Below, one piece after another: positions 20,928 to 32,907 of a stretch of 63,520 nt of DNA (positions within the stretch are counted from its first letter, which is position 1; every line of letters starts with the position of its first letter). This stretch comes from Bigelowiella natans CCMP2755. Its lineage: Eukaryota; Cercozoa; Chlorarachniophyceae. The notes beneath the pieces are model-generated. The model saw only the letters and a list, made by a program, of their open reading frames with translations, was not told where the DNA came from and did no database searches. The DNA is taken from contig ADNK01000546.1 of the NCBI GenBank assembly GCA_000320545.1, positions 5,001 through 68,520 of the forward strand, given 5' to 3'. A program made the position numbers and the translations under genes.

Positions 20928-23711
20928 TCATTGGCGATAGTTTGAATGGCGCCGTCGCAGTCCATCAAGTTCGCGGGATGCTGGTGACGATGAGCCATGG
21001 TGTCCGTCGTCGACATCGTTAAGAGGCGACGCCATCTTGTTCTTGCTGCCTTCAATCATTGGAGGTAAGCGTTTCAATTCATGCCCAGTGGTGACATCAA
21101 CCATTGTAGGTGGGGCAAGGACTTTCGAATCGTCTCCTATCCTCGGAAGAGATGATGACAATGCTATTGCTGATGCAGATGGTGGCAGAATGAGAGGGCG
21201 AACATTTGTCGTATTTGTTCTTCCATCGAACATGTGTGCATTTTCACGAGCTAATCTCGCCGCTACTACACCGTCCGCTCTTCTAATAAGGGCCATGTTT
21301 ACCACAATGTGTAGTATTCCAACGGCAATCAGCCGATACAACGTTCTTGTGGTCTGCTGCCCCTGTTGCTCGTTGCCTGTTAACTGCCAGAAATCAAGAA
21401 TAATTTTAGGCAGTCGCCTCTTAAGTAGAGAAAGTAGCGTTGGAGGGGAAGAACGTAGAAGCAGCAAGAAGGCGGTCCAAAGGAGGCAGGCAAATATCGG
21501 TAGGTAGACGCGAATGAAATACAGCCACGTGTTCTTGAGCTGGTACTGATGGTCTTTTCTCCCTTGATGATGATGATGATGATGCCCTAGCATTTTGCTA
21601 CCGTTATGATAGGGCAAGTGCGAGATCCAGATCAAAACACCACACGTTAGCACCGGGGGGGCAGTCATCACCATGCTTGCTGAGCCGATAAGCGCCACGT
21701 GTACGTAAAGCAACAACATCACCATGTTGGCAACTAAATGCCAAAGGGGAATCATCATCATTATCATCCCATCTTGCTCTCGTGGTTGAGGAAAGATTGT
21801 GATGTTAGAAGAGTATCTTCGATGATTATCCTCGAGATACTAACAATAGAAGGAGGAAAAGGGGGTGAACGAAAGTTGTGAGCGAGGAGGTGATGCTTGC
21901 ATTGTGGACTTTTGTTTTGCGTATTATTTGTGTGCGCGCACGCGCGCGCGTGTGTGTGTATACATAATTGTAATTACCTTCCACAAACGTTGTGTCATCG
22001 AAGGTGTACGAGTAAGGCCCTGGCATATTAGGTTTACCAAATGAATATTTATGTAGATAATATCATAACATGCATGCCCACATAAAAAGCGTACCACCCA
22101 ATCATTCTTCATGATATTTGATTCGTTAAGTGCTTGAGGGCTATGATGTGTTCAGTTTGAGCTTTTGTTCATTTTACTATCTCTCCCCTCACCCATTGCC
22201 CATCATACCGTGCGTCGTCGTTTTCCAACAGCGGTTGCAGCAGAAACATGTCGCATACGTGAGTTTGAAGGGACGAAGGGAGGTGAGTGTGGAGGCGTGA
22301 CTAACTGTCGTTCTCCTCCCATTTTGCTCTCACCATCATTGCCACCTCCAGCATCATCTGGCAGCGGAAAAACTGTTGTTGTTGTTGTTGCTGCTGCTGC
22401 GGAAGTAGAAGGATTATGTGGCGTTGATGATACCGACGATGTCGTGATTGATGCCACAGGCTTCGTTATTGGTGCTGCCCCTCTTCTTTCTCCCGAAACC
22501 ATTACAGTAGAGGTTCCATCACCACCACCACCGTCATGATCATCATCATCTGAAATGATAGCATACTCCACTACTGCTGCATCTAATGTCTCGATGCTAT
22601 CCTCCCTGTTCAAACCACTGCCCTTCATGATCGGGGAAGAAGAAGTTGTTGAAGAGGATATGATAGGCGTACTAGACGTAACAACAATTTCCCCTCCTCT
22701 GTTACCACGAGGATCACTATAACCATGATTATCAACAACATCTTTGCTACTTCCTCCTCCTCCTCGCCCCAGCCCTCCGTTTGCTCTCCTCCTCCTCCTA
22801 GATGCCGGCATCTCTGTTTCCATCCTTGCGACCGACGTCGCTGCCCCAACCTCTCCCTCTTCCTTGGACTTCGCAGCTAAGATTGCAGTTTGGAGTATTT
22901 GTAGTACAGCCGACATCTTCATTCGGTCCTTTGGATCCACCCTAAATGATTATTTATCACGTAACAATAATATCATATTGCTAAGAAGAGAGGAGGAAAC
23001 TAGCAACTGGAAAACAAGTAGTAGTAGTAGTAGTAGGAGGAGGAGGAGGAGGAAGAGGAGGTAGGAGTAGTAAGAGGAGAAGGAGTAGCCTCAGTAATAC
23101 CTCATTAGGCCTTTGACCAACATTTCCAACTCCCTTGGCCTTTTCAGGTCCAGGTTCTCCAACTTAAGTTTCTTCGAGTATATCAACTACGATGATGATG
23201 ATGGTGGTGGTGGTAGTGGTGACGATAATAGTAAGAACAGTGATCGTTTGAACGATGACGATATACTCGTTATGCTAGACTGAAAAGATGTGATGAGCTC
23301 CGTTTACGACGATTAATGAAATGAAGTGACTGTAATATTTTTATAGTTTTGATACTTCTTTCTTTCTATTTCTCTCTTCAACAGTACCTCTTTCATTGCC
23401 TCTGCCGTATCAGCTTCATAGGGTAGATCCGAATACATCATCACGTACAGCATGGCGCCAACGCTCCACATGTCAGATGCTTCCGTGTAAGGCTGCATAA
23501 CCGTGTTTGGCATTAAAGATATGCTGTCCGTTTCATCATCATCATCATCATCATCATCATTATGACTATCATCACCACAACATAAAATTATGAACAACTA
23601 GTTTCAATATACGTTTGGATATTTGATGTCTGGCACCAAGGCCTCAGGAGCCATGTAAGCAACCGTGCTGCATACAAAAATTAGCACATCCTACTCAGAG
23701 TGGTGGTGGTT

Positions 23712-23748
<37 letters not shown>

Positions 23749-26592
23749 GATATCATCGACCAAGTTGTTTCACTACCCGTAATTTCCTATGCCTTGAAAT
23801 CCGTGCTTGGACATCTGCCATCACACCACAGAGAATACAAATGATGATAATCAGCATACGGTAAGTAACACAAAGCTGATGGTGGTGGTGGTGCTATTAG
23901 CGTTGGATGTCGGGGATATGTTGCTAAATGTTGATGGACAATCTGAGAATGGCCTTCTTCGTGTTGTTGGGCGATATAATATGCAGGATTTGTCTTATTC
24001 ATTTTGTTCTGCCCAGTGCATTTTAAAATACTTAATAATGTAAAAATTATCATCGTCGTCGTCATCGTCGTCTTCTTCGTCGCTGCCGCCGTTGTGATCA
24101 TTCTTCCTAGTACCAGCGCATACAGATGCACACACTTCACACTTCAGCCCACCTTTGTCCCCTTAAAGTACGTTTGTCCAAAGTCAGAAATTAGCAGTCT
24201 GAAGGGAGGTCGGAAGTCTTTCTCCTGCTGCTGCTGCTGCTGCTGCTTTTCATCACCAAGATGCGGAGAATCTCGATGACTTCGATAATGAGGATCCTTA
24301 TGCCGAAGATCATCGTTGTTTCCAATGTCGCCATCGTCGTGCATGAAGACATCCTCGCTGTCTCCCACTTCATCACTCCTCTCGTGCTTTCGATGAGGAG
24401 GAATTCGGTTAAAATGATAATGAATGCTGTCGCGTTTTATCAGGATGTTTTCTGGCTTTAGATCGCGATGAATCAGCCCGGCATTGTGAAGGTGATTAAG
24501 GCCCTATATGTATGTATGTATGTGTGTATGCTAATGGTGGTTCGTTATGATGAGGATGATGATAATGATGATGGTGATGATGATCTATGTTAATAGTAGA
24601 GGAAAGAGGGGTGATAATAATAAACATATCCATCTTATATTATATTTGCTGGAAAAACAGCATAGAAAGACTACGAAATTGACCACTTGTGTAAGAATAT
24701 GACTAAAACCTGGCAGATATCGTCAATGAAATAACGAATCGTAGAGTTGTCGAGTGTTCTTGGACGGTTGATAGAACCAGGCCAGATGTACTTGGCCAGG
24801 TTCCCTGACAGACGACAGCAGCAGCAAGAAACAACAAATGCTTGATCATCATGATCATACCGTCAAGTATAACATTTAGTAATAGTAGTAGTAGTAGTAG
24901 TAGTAGTAGTATAGTAGTAGTAGTAGTAGCATATGTACACTCAGTGTGGGAAATAAATCATTCATTGCTATCATAACATTAAACAAAACATATACACCAC
25001 ACAGATATACAACCGTGATCAGCATATTCCATAAGGACGAATAGGCAAGGCACCACAGGAGCAAATTGAGAGTTACGTGAATGCTATGTGGAGAAGCAGG
25101 TAGAGAGGAAGAGGCAGCAACAAAAGTGAGACCAACCAGCGACAATGGAAACCACCATGAATGATCAGGCAAAGAGTGCAGTGAATTAATTGAACTGCTT
25201 TGCTATCATCATTTCAGCTTCATTATCATCATCATCATCATCATCAGAATAAGCATCTTTCTTATTATCCTCACCTCCAGCCAGCTGTGCTTATAATCGA
25301 CAATATTCTTGTGATGCAATGTCTGCAGAATCGTTACTTCTTTCAGCACCTTTAGACACCATCTGGAAGAGCAGAAATCAAGGACAACAAGAAGAAGAAT
25401 AAGCGAAGAAGAGACACACAAAATATTCCTGAATACTCCAGCAGCGCAAATTCACTGGAAGCGTTAATCGTCGTCGTCATTTATCCCATGCTACACCCTC
25501 CTCCTCTTCCCCATTGTTTATGATATACAGCAGGATATGATGTTGCTTGTTTGCACGTACGTGGTGGAGTCTCCCACAGGTATTTTCTTTACAGCAAAAG
25601 CGCCTAAAACGACCCCTTGCAGCTTGTGATGGCAAAGGAACACAGCACCAAAAGAACCGCATCCCAGCATCCTCTTCTCCTCAAAGAACCTTAAGATAGT
25701 ACGGGGGGGAAATCACACGCTACCATCGGAGACGGCCACATCTTCTACTACTGCTACTTCTACTTGCTAATGAACGTGTGCAGTACCGTTTGTAGTATCC
25801 TTCATTAAACGCATCTGATGGAAGAGCTTCCCCATATCTACTACTAGCCTCCTGCTGCTGATGCTGCTGCTTTTTCTTGCGGCCTTCGTTCTTAATCCCT
25901 TCCTGGTCTTCCTTTTCTTTTGTCGCCCCTGTTGCAAAGTCGTTATCATATACTCATGGTCATCATCATCACCACGATACATCTGAGATCATCAGAATCA
26001 GAAGTATATAAAATTGTAGGAGTAAACGACAAAGTACTAGGGATGGAGGTCTGGCAATTCAGTAGATTGCTCGATAGGAGCTGTGGCAAGAAAGAGGGAG
26101 GGCATTCGTACACCTACCTCTGATTACGCCATCATCATCATCATTATCATGATTATCCTGATTTCCGGTGGCATCTTTGGTTTTTTGGTCCTCCTCTAGG
26201 TGGGGATGGTTGTCGTCATCGTCGTATTCTGCTCCCCCTTCTCCTCCTCTACTATAAAGCCGTGGCAACTTATCAATCAACAGGAAGTAGTCTGGCGTCA
26301 CTTGAGGGTCCTGAAGTAGTTGCGGATGAAAGGGAGTGTTATAGTGGTAGTAACAAATAAGTAAACAAGTAGCAAAGGATGGGTTAAAATTAGAACTCTC
26401 TCTCTACTGCAACCACCAATATTGCCCTCGTAGTCCTCCTTGAAGTCACTGCTGCCGCAGCAGCTTCTGCGTGCTCTCTAGCGCGTTTCGTCCTGCAGTG
26501 GTTGAATTGGAAAGAAGCCGTTTCCTGCCCGCACAGTGGACAATAGTTCTTCCGCTCCTACGAGTATTATTATTATCATAATTATTATTATC

Positions 26593-26629
<37 letters not shown>

Positions 26630-27613
26630 GTTTTGGTATGTGTATGTGGATACTATGTGAATCTGACGGAGAGGCATCATCACCGTCCATGGCTCGTTCC
26701 ATATTGATATTTAGCATGATGCTAATACTGCCCCCTCCTTCCCCACCACCACGTACTACGCGGCAACACAAACAGAAGAGGAGTATGGGTAACTAGGAAG
26801 AAGAAGTACCTGACTGGCGCTCTCTGCATCATTTGCTTTCACAACGACGTATTTGCGCTTACCTCGATTGTAAAGCACCATATTCTTGCCGATAGGATCT
26901 TTCCTGAGATTTAATTTGCAAGTGTGGTATGAGTGTTAGCACCGCTGGGAAGATAATGGCAGCATCCGAATAGTGGTCCTTTGAATTAATCCATCGTCAC
27001 CGCCCCACTCATACATACAGACAGTCACGCGACTTACAGGACAACTTGCCAGTCTCTTGTATGATCCGCCACGACAAGCTGGTGTGGATACTGGGGCAGG
27101 AGAGAGCTGCTATCATCGGCACCTGGGAGGGGGAGGGGGAGGGGGAGGAGGAGGTGATACATTGAAAGTCAAGAATTTGGGTATTGTTTTATTTAATGTC
27201 CATATTAGGAGTTAAGTGGCAGCCACTTTTCTACCTTCCCGGGCACCACTTCCTTGTCCAATCCTTGCTTCTTTTGCATTCTTAACATCTCCACCAGCCC
27301 CTTGTATCTGCTAGTTCGTACATTTAGTGTCAGAATTACTACGTCACTGATACTATAATATTACTACACTACTACTACTAATAATAATAATAATAGTAAT
27401 AATGGCGTGAGTAAAATTCGAAAAACTGTATTCTGTCTCACTTTCTCTCCTTAAACTCAGAAATTCCATTTTCAAATACAGTATTATTACATGTACCAAA
27501 ATAAGGTAAGCGCCGGTTTTGATTGTATTTAATAATCATTCGAACTGGGATTCTCTCTCCTATTCTCCCTCGCTACCGCAATATCCTCATTCTCTCTTGA
27601 GATTTAAAAAGGC

Positions 27614-27659
<46 letters not shown>

Positions 27660-27809
27660 AACGTTTGAAATCCGGGCGCGCTTGTGAGGCGGTGAAGTCG
27701 TAGTGGAATCGCATACCACGTGCCTTCCTTCCAGATTTAAAATGTTCGGAGTTTGATGAGTGACAGAGGTATTTTCTCCTTCTTTATCCTCTCTCAGATC
27801 CTCCTCCAT
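20928..27809 (-). CDS. IKS1-type Ser/Thr protein kinase with C-terminal membrane helices
   Basis: Read on the minus strand from an ATG at 27809. Segments in order: T-R-D-W-Q-V-V-L (near 27060) and M-V-L-Y-N-R-G-K-R-K (near 26870), the N-terminal module of fungal Iks1; a C-P-L-C-G-Q zinc-binding-like pair (near 26530); T-P-D-Y-F-L-L-I (near 26270); P-loop G-C-G-S-F-G-A-V-F and F-A-V-K-K (25560-25690); E-V-T-I-L-Q-T-L-H-H-K-N-I-V (near 25330); H-R-D-L-K-P-E-N-I-L (near 24460); D-F-G (near 24180); Y-M-A-P-E-A (near 23640); S-D-M-W-S-V-G-A-M-L-Y (near 23450). All catalytic residues are present. Between the catalytic loop and DFG sits a low-complexity insert with a Gln run (24222-24246). After a Ser/Thr-rich linker (22214-22940) the last exon carries about four membrane helices. 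The whole exon chain was not closed base by base. Confidence 0.8.
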
Positions 27810-29542
27810 CGGGCGTGTATCCCGGCTATGCTCCTCTTGCTATAAAACACGGCAGTGAGAAACCAGAACAACCGTAATCCGGCGAATCAGTATTTTCCTA
27901 CATCTAATATCTGAGCTTTTCTTTCTAATGACGGTGTATGGATAAGCTTCAAAAGATACGAAGACCTTCTTGTACACAAATTTTGTGTGCAAGCATTGGT
28001 TTGAAGGTAAACAAAATGTTCTTCCGAAGCATGAGCGGAAATCCGAAAGGAACGTGGACAAAATTGTGATAAATTGAAAATCTCCACGTTCCATACACAA
28101 CGATGTATAACATAGCACGTAAAGGTCCGCGGCTTTGATGCTCAAATGCGCCTGGCCGGTGAGTATGAAAAGGTTTGTACCATGGCTACCCGTGACAATG
28201 ACCCTTCTTTCAAAAAGATGACGGGAAGCAGAAAAATGCTTCATTGTTTCGAAATAAGCAGTGCGTTTCTTGCTGTTAAGATTTCATTAAAGTTGTCGCA
28301 ATGGGAAAAACAAGCGCAATTTACCGGTAATCAAACATCTGTGATCCTTCTCAGTCGGCGAGGTCTGTTCTTGTCCGGTTGCTTGTCATCATTGCGTCGT
28401 CGTCATTTGGGTGCAGTCTAGTAGTTGTGATGCTTCTCAATGCTTAGATCGTGCCAATTTGCATGATCCCCGCTAGTTTACTAGTTAGTCTAGTAGTCAT
28501 CACTGAAGCCAGTTCGAGTCACTGCTAGACTGCATTTCGTGCACTGCAAGTGTCTTGCCACACTTTGGAAGTGTGGTTTTTCATCATTGATGTAGTTCTT
28601 TGTCATTGTTCATTGTTCATTGTTCATTGTTCATTGTTCTCATTGTTCTCATTCATGCCTGAGTGAATCGAATGTTTGAAAGTACAAGATGTGGTCTGCT
28701 CTCGGGGTGCCATTTTTCACATTTGCGCGGTCTAGCGGTGCATGCTTGCTAGCTTGCTAGCTTGCGCAGCCGTGCGTGAACCTCGTCATCCTGTCCAGCT
28801 CTGTGCCAGCATGCTCTGGTCAGTCCTGGAGTCCAGCAGTGCTGGTGTGGCACATCCACGCAACTAGCTAGCTAGGCATGCTTGACAACTCTGCAGGTCT
28901 AGAGGTCCAATGGTGCACAGACAACGCAACTAGAAAGTGTGGTTCTAGACGTGCGTAGCACTGCTAGCAGACTGCTCTGGATCTGGACTAGCTAGTTAGC
29001 TAGTCTAGTAGTGTGCTACGTGCTCGCGTGGATGTTCCTGTCATTTAGCCGCCTTCCTGTGACCTAATTGCTAGCCTACACTAGTACAGCGCGAGTTCCA
29101 AAATCATGGTGATCATAAACTGCGAGAGCGTGAACACTAGAACGTACAAATGCATGTCGCAACGTTAGGAAGCCCCCCCTCCCCCCCTAGCTAGCTAGCT
29201 AGCTAGCCCCGTTGTGTAGTTGCGGCGCGCAAGTTTCATGACGAACACAATGCCATGACCATGCTAGCATGGCAAATGACAATCGTTGCTACACGACTGG
29301 ATTGATGATGACACATAGAGAAACGTGATGCATGCTCATTCGCGGAAATTAGCTAAAACTAGTTATAAAATAAACATCTAAATCAAGGATTTAATAGTTC
29401 AGACATACAGACAAACTTGAGGGAAGTTCATCGTCTTGAAATTATTTCATTGGGCTAAGCTTGAGTTAAATCTAGAAATGTGCTCTTTGAACTTGCCACC
29501 AACACGTGCTTGATTGGACATGAGTACGCAAGAGAATAGTTA
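27810..29542. repeat. Gap between kinase 5' end and kinesin 3' end, with CTAG-rich block
   Basis: The part next to the kinase (27810-28430) has two overlapping frames of about 90-134 codons with no family resemblance. The part next to the kinesin 3' end (28440-29290) is rich in CTAG, GCTAGC and GCATGC, including a run of CTAG near 29189-29206, and contains copy 2 of a dispersed repeat. Confidence 0.6.
28488..28645 (+). repeat. Dispersed intergenic repeat, copy 2, with tandem TTCATTG units
   Basis: Matches the reverse complement of 14088-14200 in order and content, including CACTGAAGCCAGTTCGAG, TGTCTTGC and a run of TTCATTG heptamers. Confidence 0.75.
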
Positions 29543-31587
29543 CTACGCCGGATTAAATTTCTTAATTGTTTGGCGTAATAAGCGCATGCGCGAGACGGAA
29601 GAACCCTTCCCACCTTCCGATTCCTGTGAAAAAAAATAGAGTCTGATGACTAGGAGGCCGGTGCTACTTCGATTGGAGACTACCTTTTTCGCTTCAGTAG
29701 TACCCTTGGTGCGCCTTGGCTTAAAATTTCCTTTAATGATGGATCCACACAAAAATAGTGGGGTGGAGAAAAATCGCAATCGTGAAGTCTGTGAATAGCT
29801 CTAGCAGCAGGCAGCAGCATTGAGAAAAAGGTAAAACAACTCTAATCGAACAAACACTTTACCTGTATGTTTAGTGCTTGTAGGATGTTTGCTACTACTG
29901 CTAGTGTTGCTGTCCCCTTTGTACACAACTGTGTTGAACTCATCCGCCTGCGATGAAAACATACGAGAACACACACGCGCTTGTTATTCTTCAATAAATT
30001 GTGATATATGTATGGTGCAAGTTGTATGATCCACTAGTAGCTCATGGATTATGCACTCTAGCTTCAAAATCGACACTACCAGAGAATTGAATTGGTCCGA
30101 GAGCGATGAAAACGAAGGCCCTGTACCTCCTCTATAATCAAGATGATTAGAACTGCTTGTGGTGCTGCTGCTGCCATTGTTTGTAGCATTGCCACCGCGG
30201 CTGCCATTAATTGATGATGATCCTGATGAAGCGGCAGCGGCGCCAGAAGAGCCAGCATCTAAACTCGTTTTACTGAAGCAGATACGATGGATTCCACAAG
30301 TCACAGTAAGAACATTACCGCAATGACAACCCAGATTTAGAACTCATGAGGTAAATAGGGGGGGGGGGGGACTTAGAGGAAGAAAAGGGGGGTCGTAGTT
30401 ATTACTGTTCCTTGGCTATATACATATACAGCTAACGGCAACATTAACTTCAAAAGGGCTAATTATTCACTTCTCATAAGAATATAATAACATCGAAAGC
30501 TTACCTCTCCCTACGCTGATGCCTAGAAGAAGACGACGATGATGATGATGTAGCATGATTGTGAGATTCCCCTCTAGGCGACATTTGGCTTTGCAGGATC
30601 TTCTCACGATGCCTATACATTCCCGTATAGCTGCTCTTGTCAGTGAGACGTGAGAACACATCCTTAGAAGAGGAGTGCCCGTTTGCGTTGGAGGAAGATG
30701 AACCAGACTTTTCTTCTGCCACAGACCTTGATCTTGACCTCGATCTCGCTGGGTGGTGCCCGTTGCTATCTGTGTGGCTATGTGGGGTAGGATGTGAAGA
30801 ATGGTGATGGCTGTCATTCGAAGAGCCGTCGTTGTTGTGCCCGCTGCCACCACTGCCAGTATGATGTTTCCCAGCAAAGCGCGTTTTGTACATGCCAGTG
30901 AAGTTGGACGTATCCGTGAGTCGGTCGAAAACTGATGAGGAAGACTGCGACGATGATCCTCCCTTATCGTTACTTGAGGAGTGGTGCCCATTACCGCTGC
31001 TACTGTGCGAAGTGGTGGCAGTGGAAAGTGTGGGCTGCGATGATGATGCAGAGCTTAGATTCGCTGACCCCCCCCCTACACCGGTGCTGAAATGGTACCC
31101 GCTCCCGCCACCATATCCGCTACGAACCTTATCGCGTCGCTTGGAGGCCCTATGATGATGCAATACGGTACTCATTGAACGAACAAACGAACGCCAGATG
31201 TGCCATCATCATCATCATCATCATCATCTTTCCATGCAAAATAAACAAGAAGGGCTGGTGCTTTACCTGTCCTTGGCGCGGGTCTTATAAACACCCGTGA
31301 ATGTGGCCTGATCAGTCAACCGATCGAATACACTAGGATATTTGCTTTTACTGCCACCTCCTGTCCCATGGTGGCTGCTACTGCCAGTAGTTGTTGTTGT
31401 GTTATTTCCGGTGGAGGACGAACTTGATACGTGATGAGAACCACTCCCTCCTGTGCTACTACTGCCGTGTACTCCGGAAGATCCTGACAAATAAAAGCAG
31501 ATATAAGGACCGTAGTATGTGCAGGAGACTACAGCAATTGTCGCATTTAGTGTTACATAATATCCATAATAAGGTGATAAGCTACGA

Positions 31588-31633
<46 letters not shown>

Positions 31634-32867
31634 GATGAGGGTACCAAAAACTAGATATGTAGATTCAAATTGGATGCCACGTACGGCGAAAATAAAAAAG
31701 TAATTGTGTCTATGCTGGTATAACCATAACTATTATCATCTTCTGGATGCTGCTGCTGCTGCTGCTGCTGCAGCAAATATCCTTTGCTGCCATTAAAATC
31801 ACTTTGGCCACTTATACTGAGACTAGTGCTAAGACTAGTGCTATTTCTCATTACACTACTACTCTTCCCATCATCATCATCATCATCTAAATCAACGTCT
31901 CCGCCATCGTTTAGGCTTGCTCCAGTACTGCCACCACCTCCACTAACACTACTACGTTTTGATCGTCCAGCCTCCATCCTCCTCCTATTGTCTTCCTCCC
32001 CTTCCCCTTTACTTCCACCACCCTCTCCTTCGCAAAACGCTGCTGCTCCCCTTGGCTTTCTCCCTCTCGGACTCCTTCTATCCGGTGGAGGCCCCATCTG
32101 CAAGTTGCGGGAATTAGGGAGAGACCGTCGAGGCTGTCGGTGATGTTGACCGCTCGGTGTCGCCGTAGTCGTCGTTGTCGTCGTCGTCGTCGTACGATGG
32201 AGTTCCTGCTGGGCCCTTTTGAAATGATTTACAGGCGATTTTGCCCTGGAGATGAGAGCTGCCAAGGGCGTCTGTGAGCGTATCATGGCCGGGATAGACT
32301 CGGATGACCGTCGCGACAACGATGAACGGTTGTTTGAGCTTGCTCGTCGTCTTCGAGCGTAAGTGGATGCCGGGCGGGATGAGCTCCGACGTGTCGAGGA
32401 AGTGGAAGAAGTTAGCCTGGGGGGAGAAGAAGGCAGAGGCTGCTGCTTCCGAGATGATGATGATGATGACGACGATGATGTCGTCGCATTTCCCTTTTGG
32501 TGCTCTGACCACTCCTTCAGCGAAAACTTCTTTGATTGAAATATTATTAACTTGGACAAGTCCTCGATCTGGCTATCAAGGGCTGCATCAAGGGCTGCTT
32601 CCCGTGCGTTGTCGCATCGTCGATGTGAAATGGAATCGACGAGTAAATATGAAAAGAAAGACCAAACAAACAAGAGCCACCCCCAAATGCCAATAATGTG
32701 CCCGTGAACAAAACCCCAGCCAACACCATTTCGTGATTCAAAGGTGATGATGAAACCAATTTCAGAATGGTGGTGTGTCCAAAATTGGAAAATAATAATA
32801 AAATTTATCGATTGATCGACATTCCAAAGCAGCAGCATAGATTTTCAAGTAGATAGTGCATGTATGT

Positions 32868-32907
<40 letters not shown>

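Noticed and set aside
24876-25172. 98-codon hydrophobic minus-strand ORF inside the kinase
   Set aside because: It sits in an intron between the alpha-C and catalytic-loop exons and begins in a (TAC)n repeat. Kinase subdomains leave no room for membrane helices there.
27840-28244. 134-codon minus-strand ORF upstream of the kinase
   Set aside because: Composition looks random, it overlaps a plus-strand frame of similar quality, and it shows no motifs.
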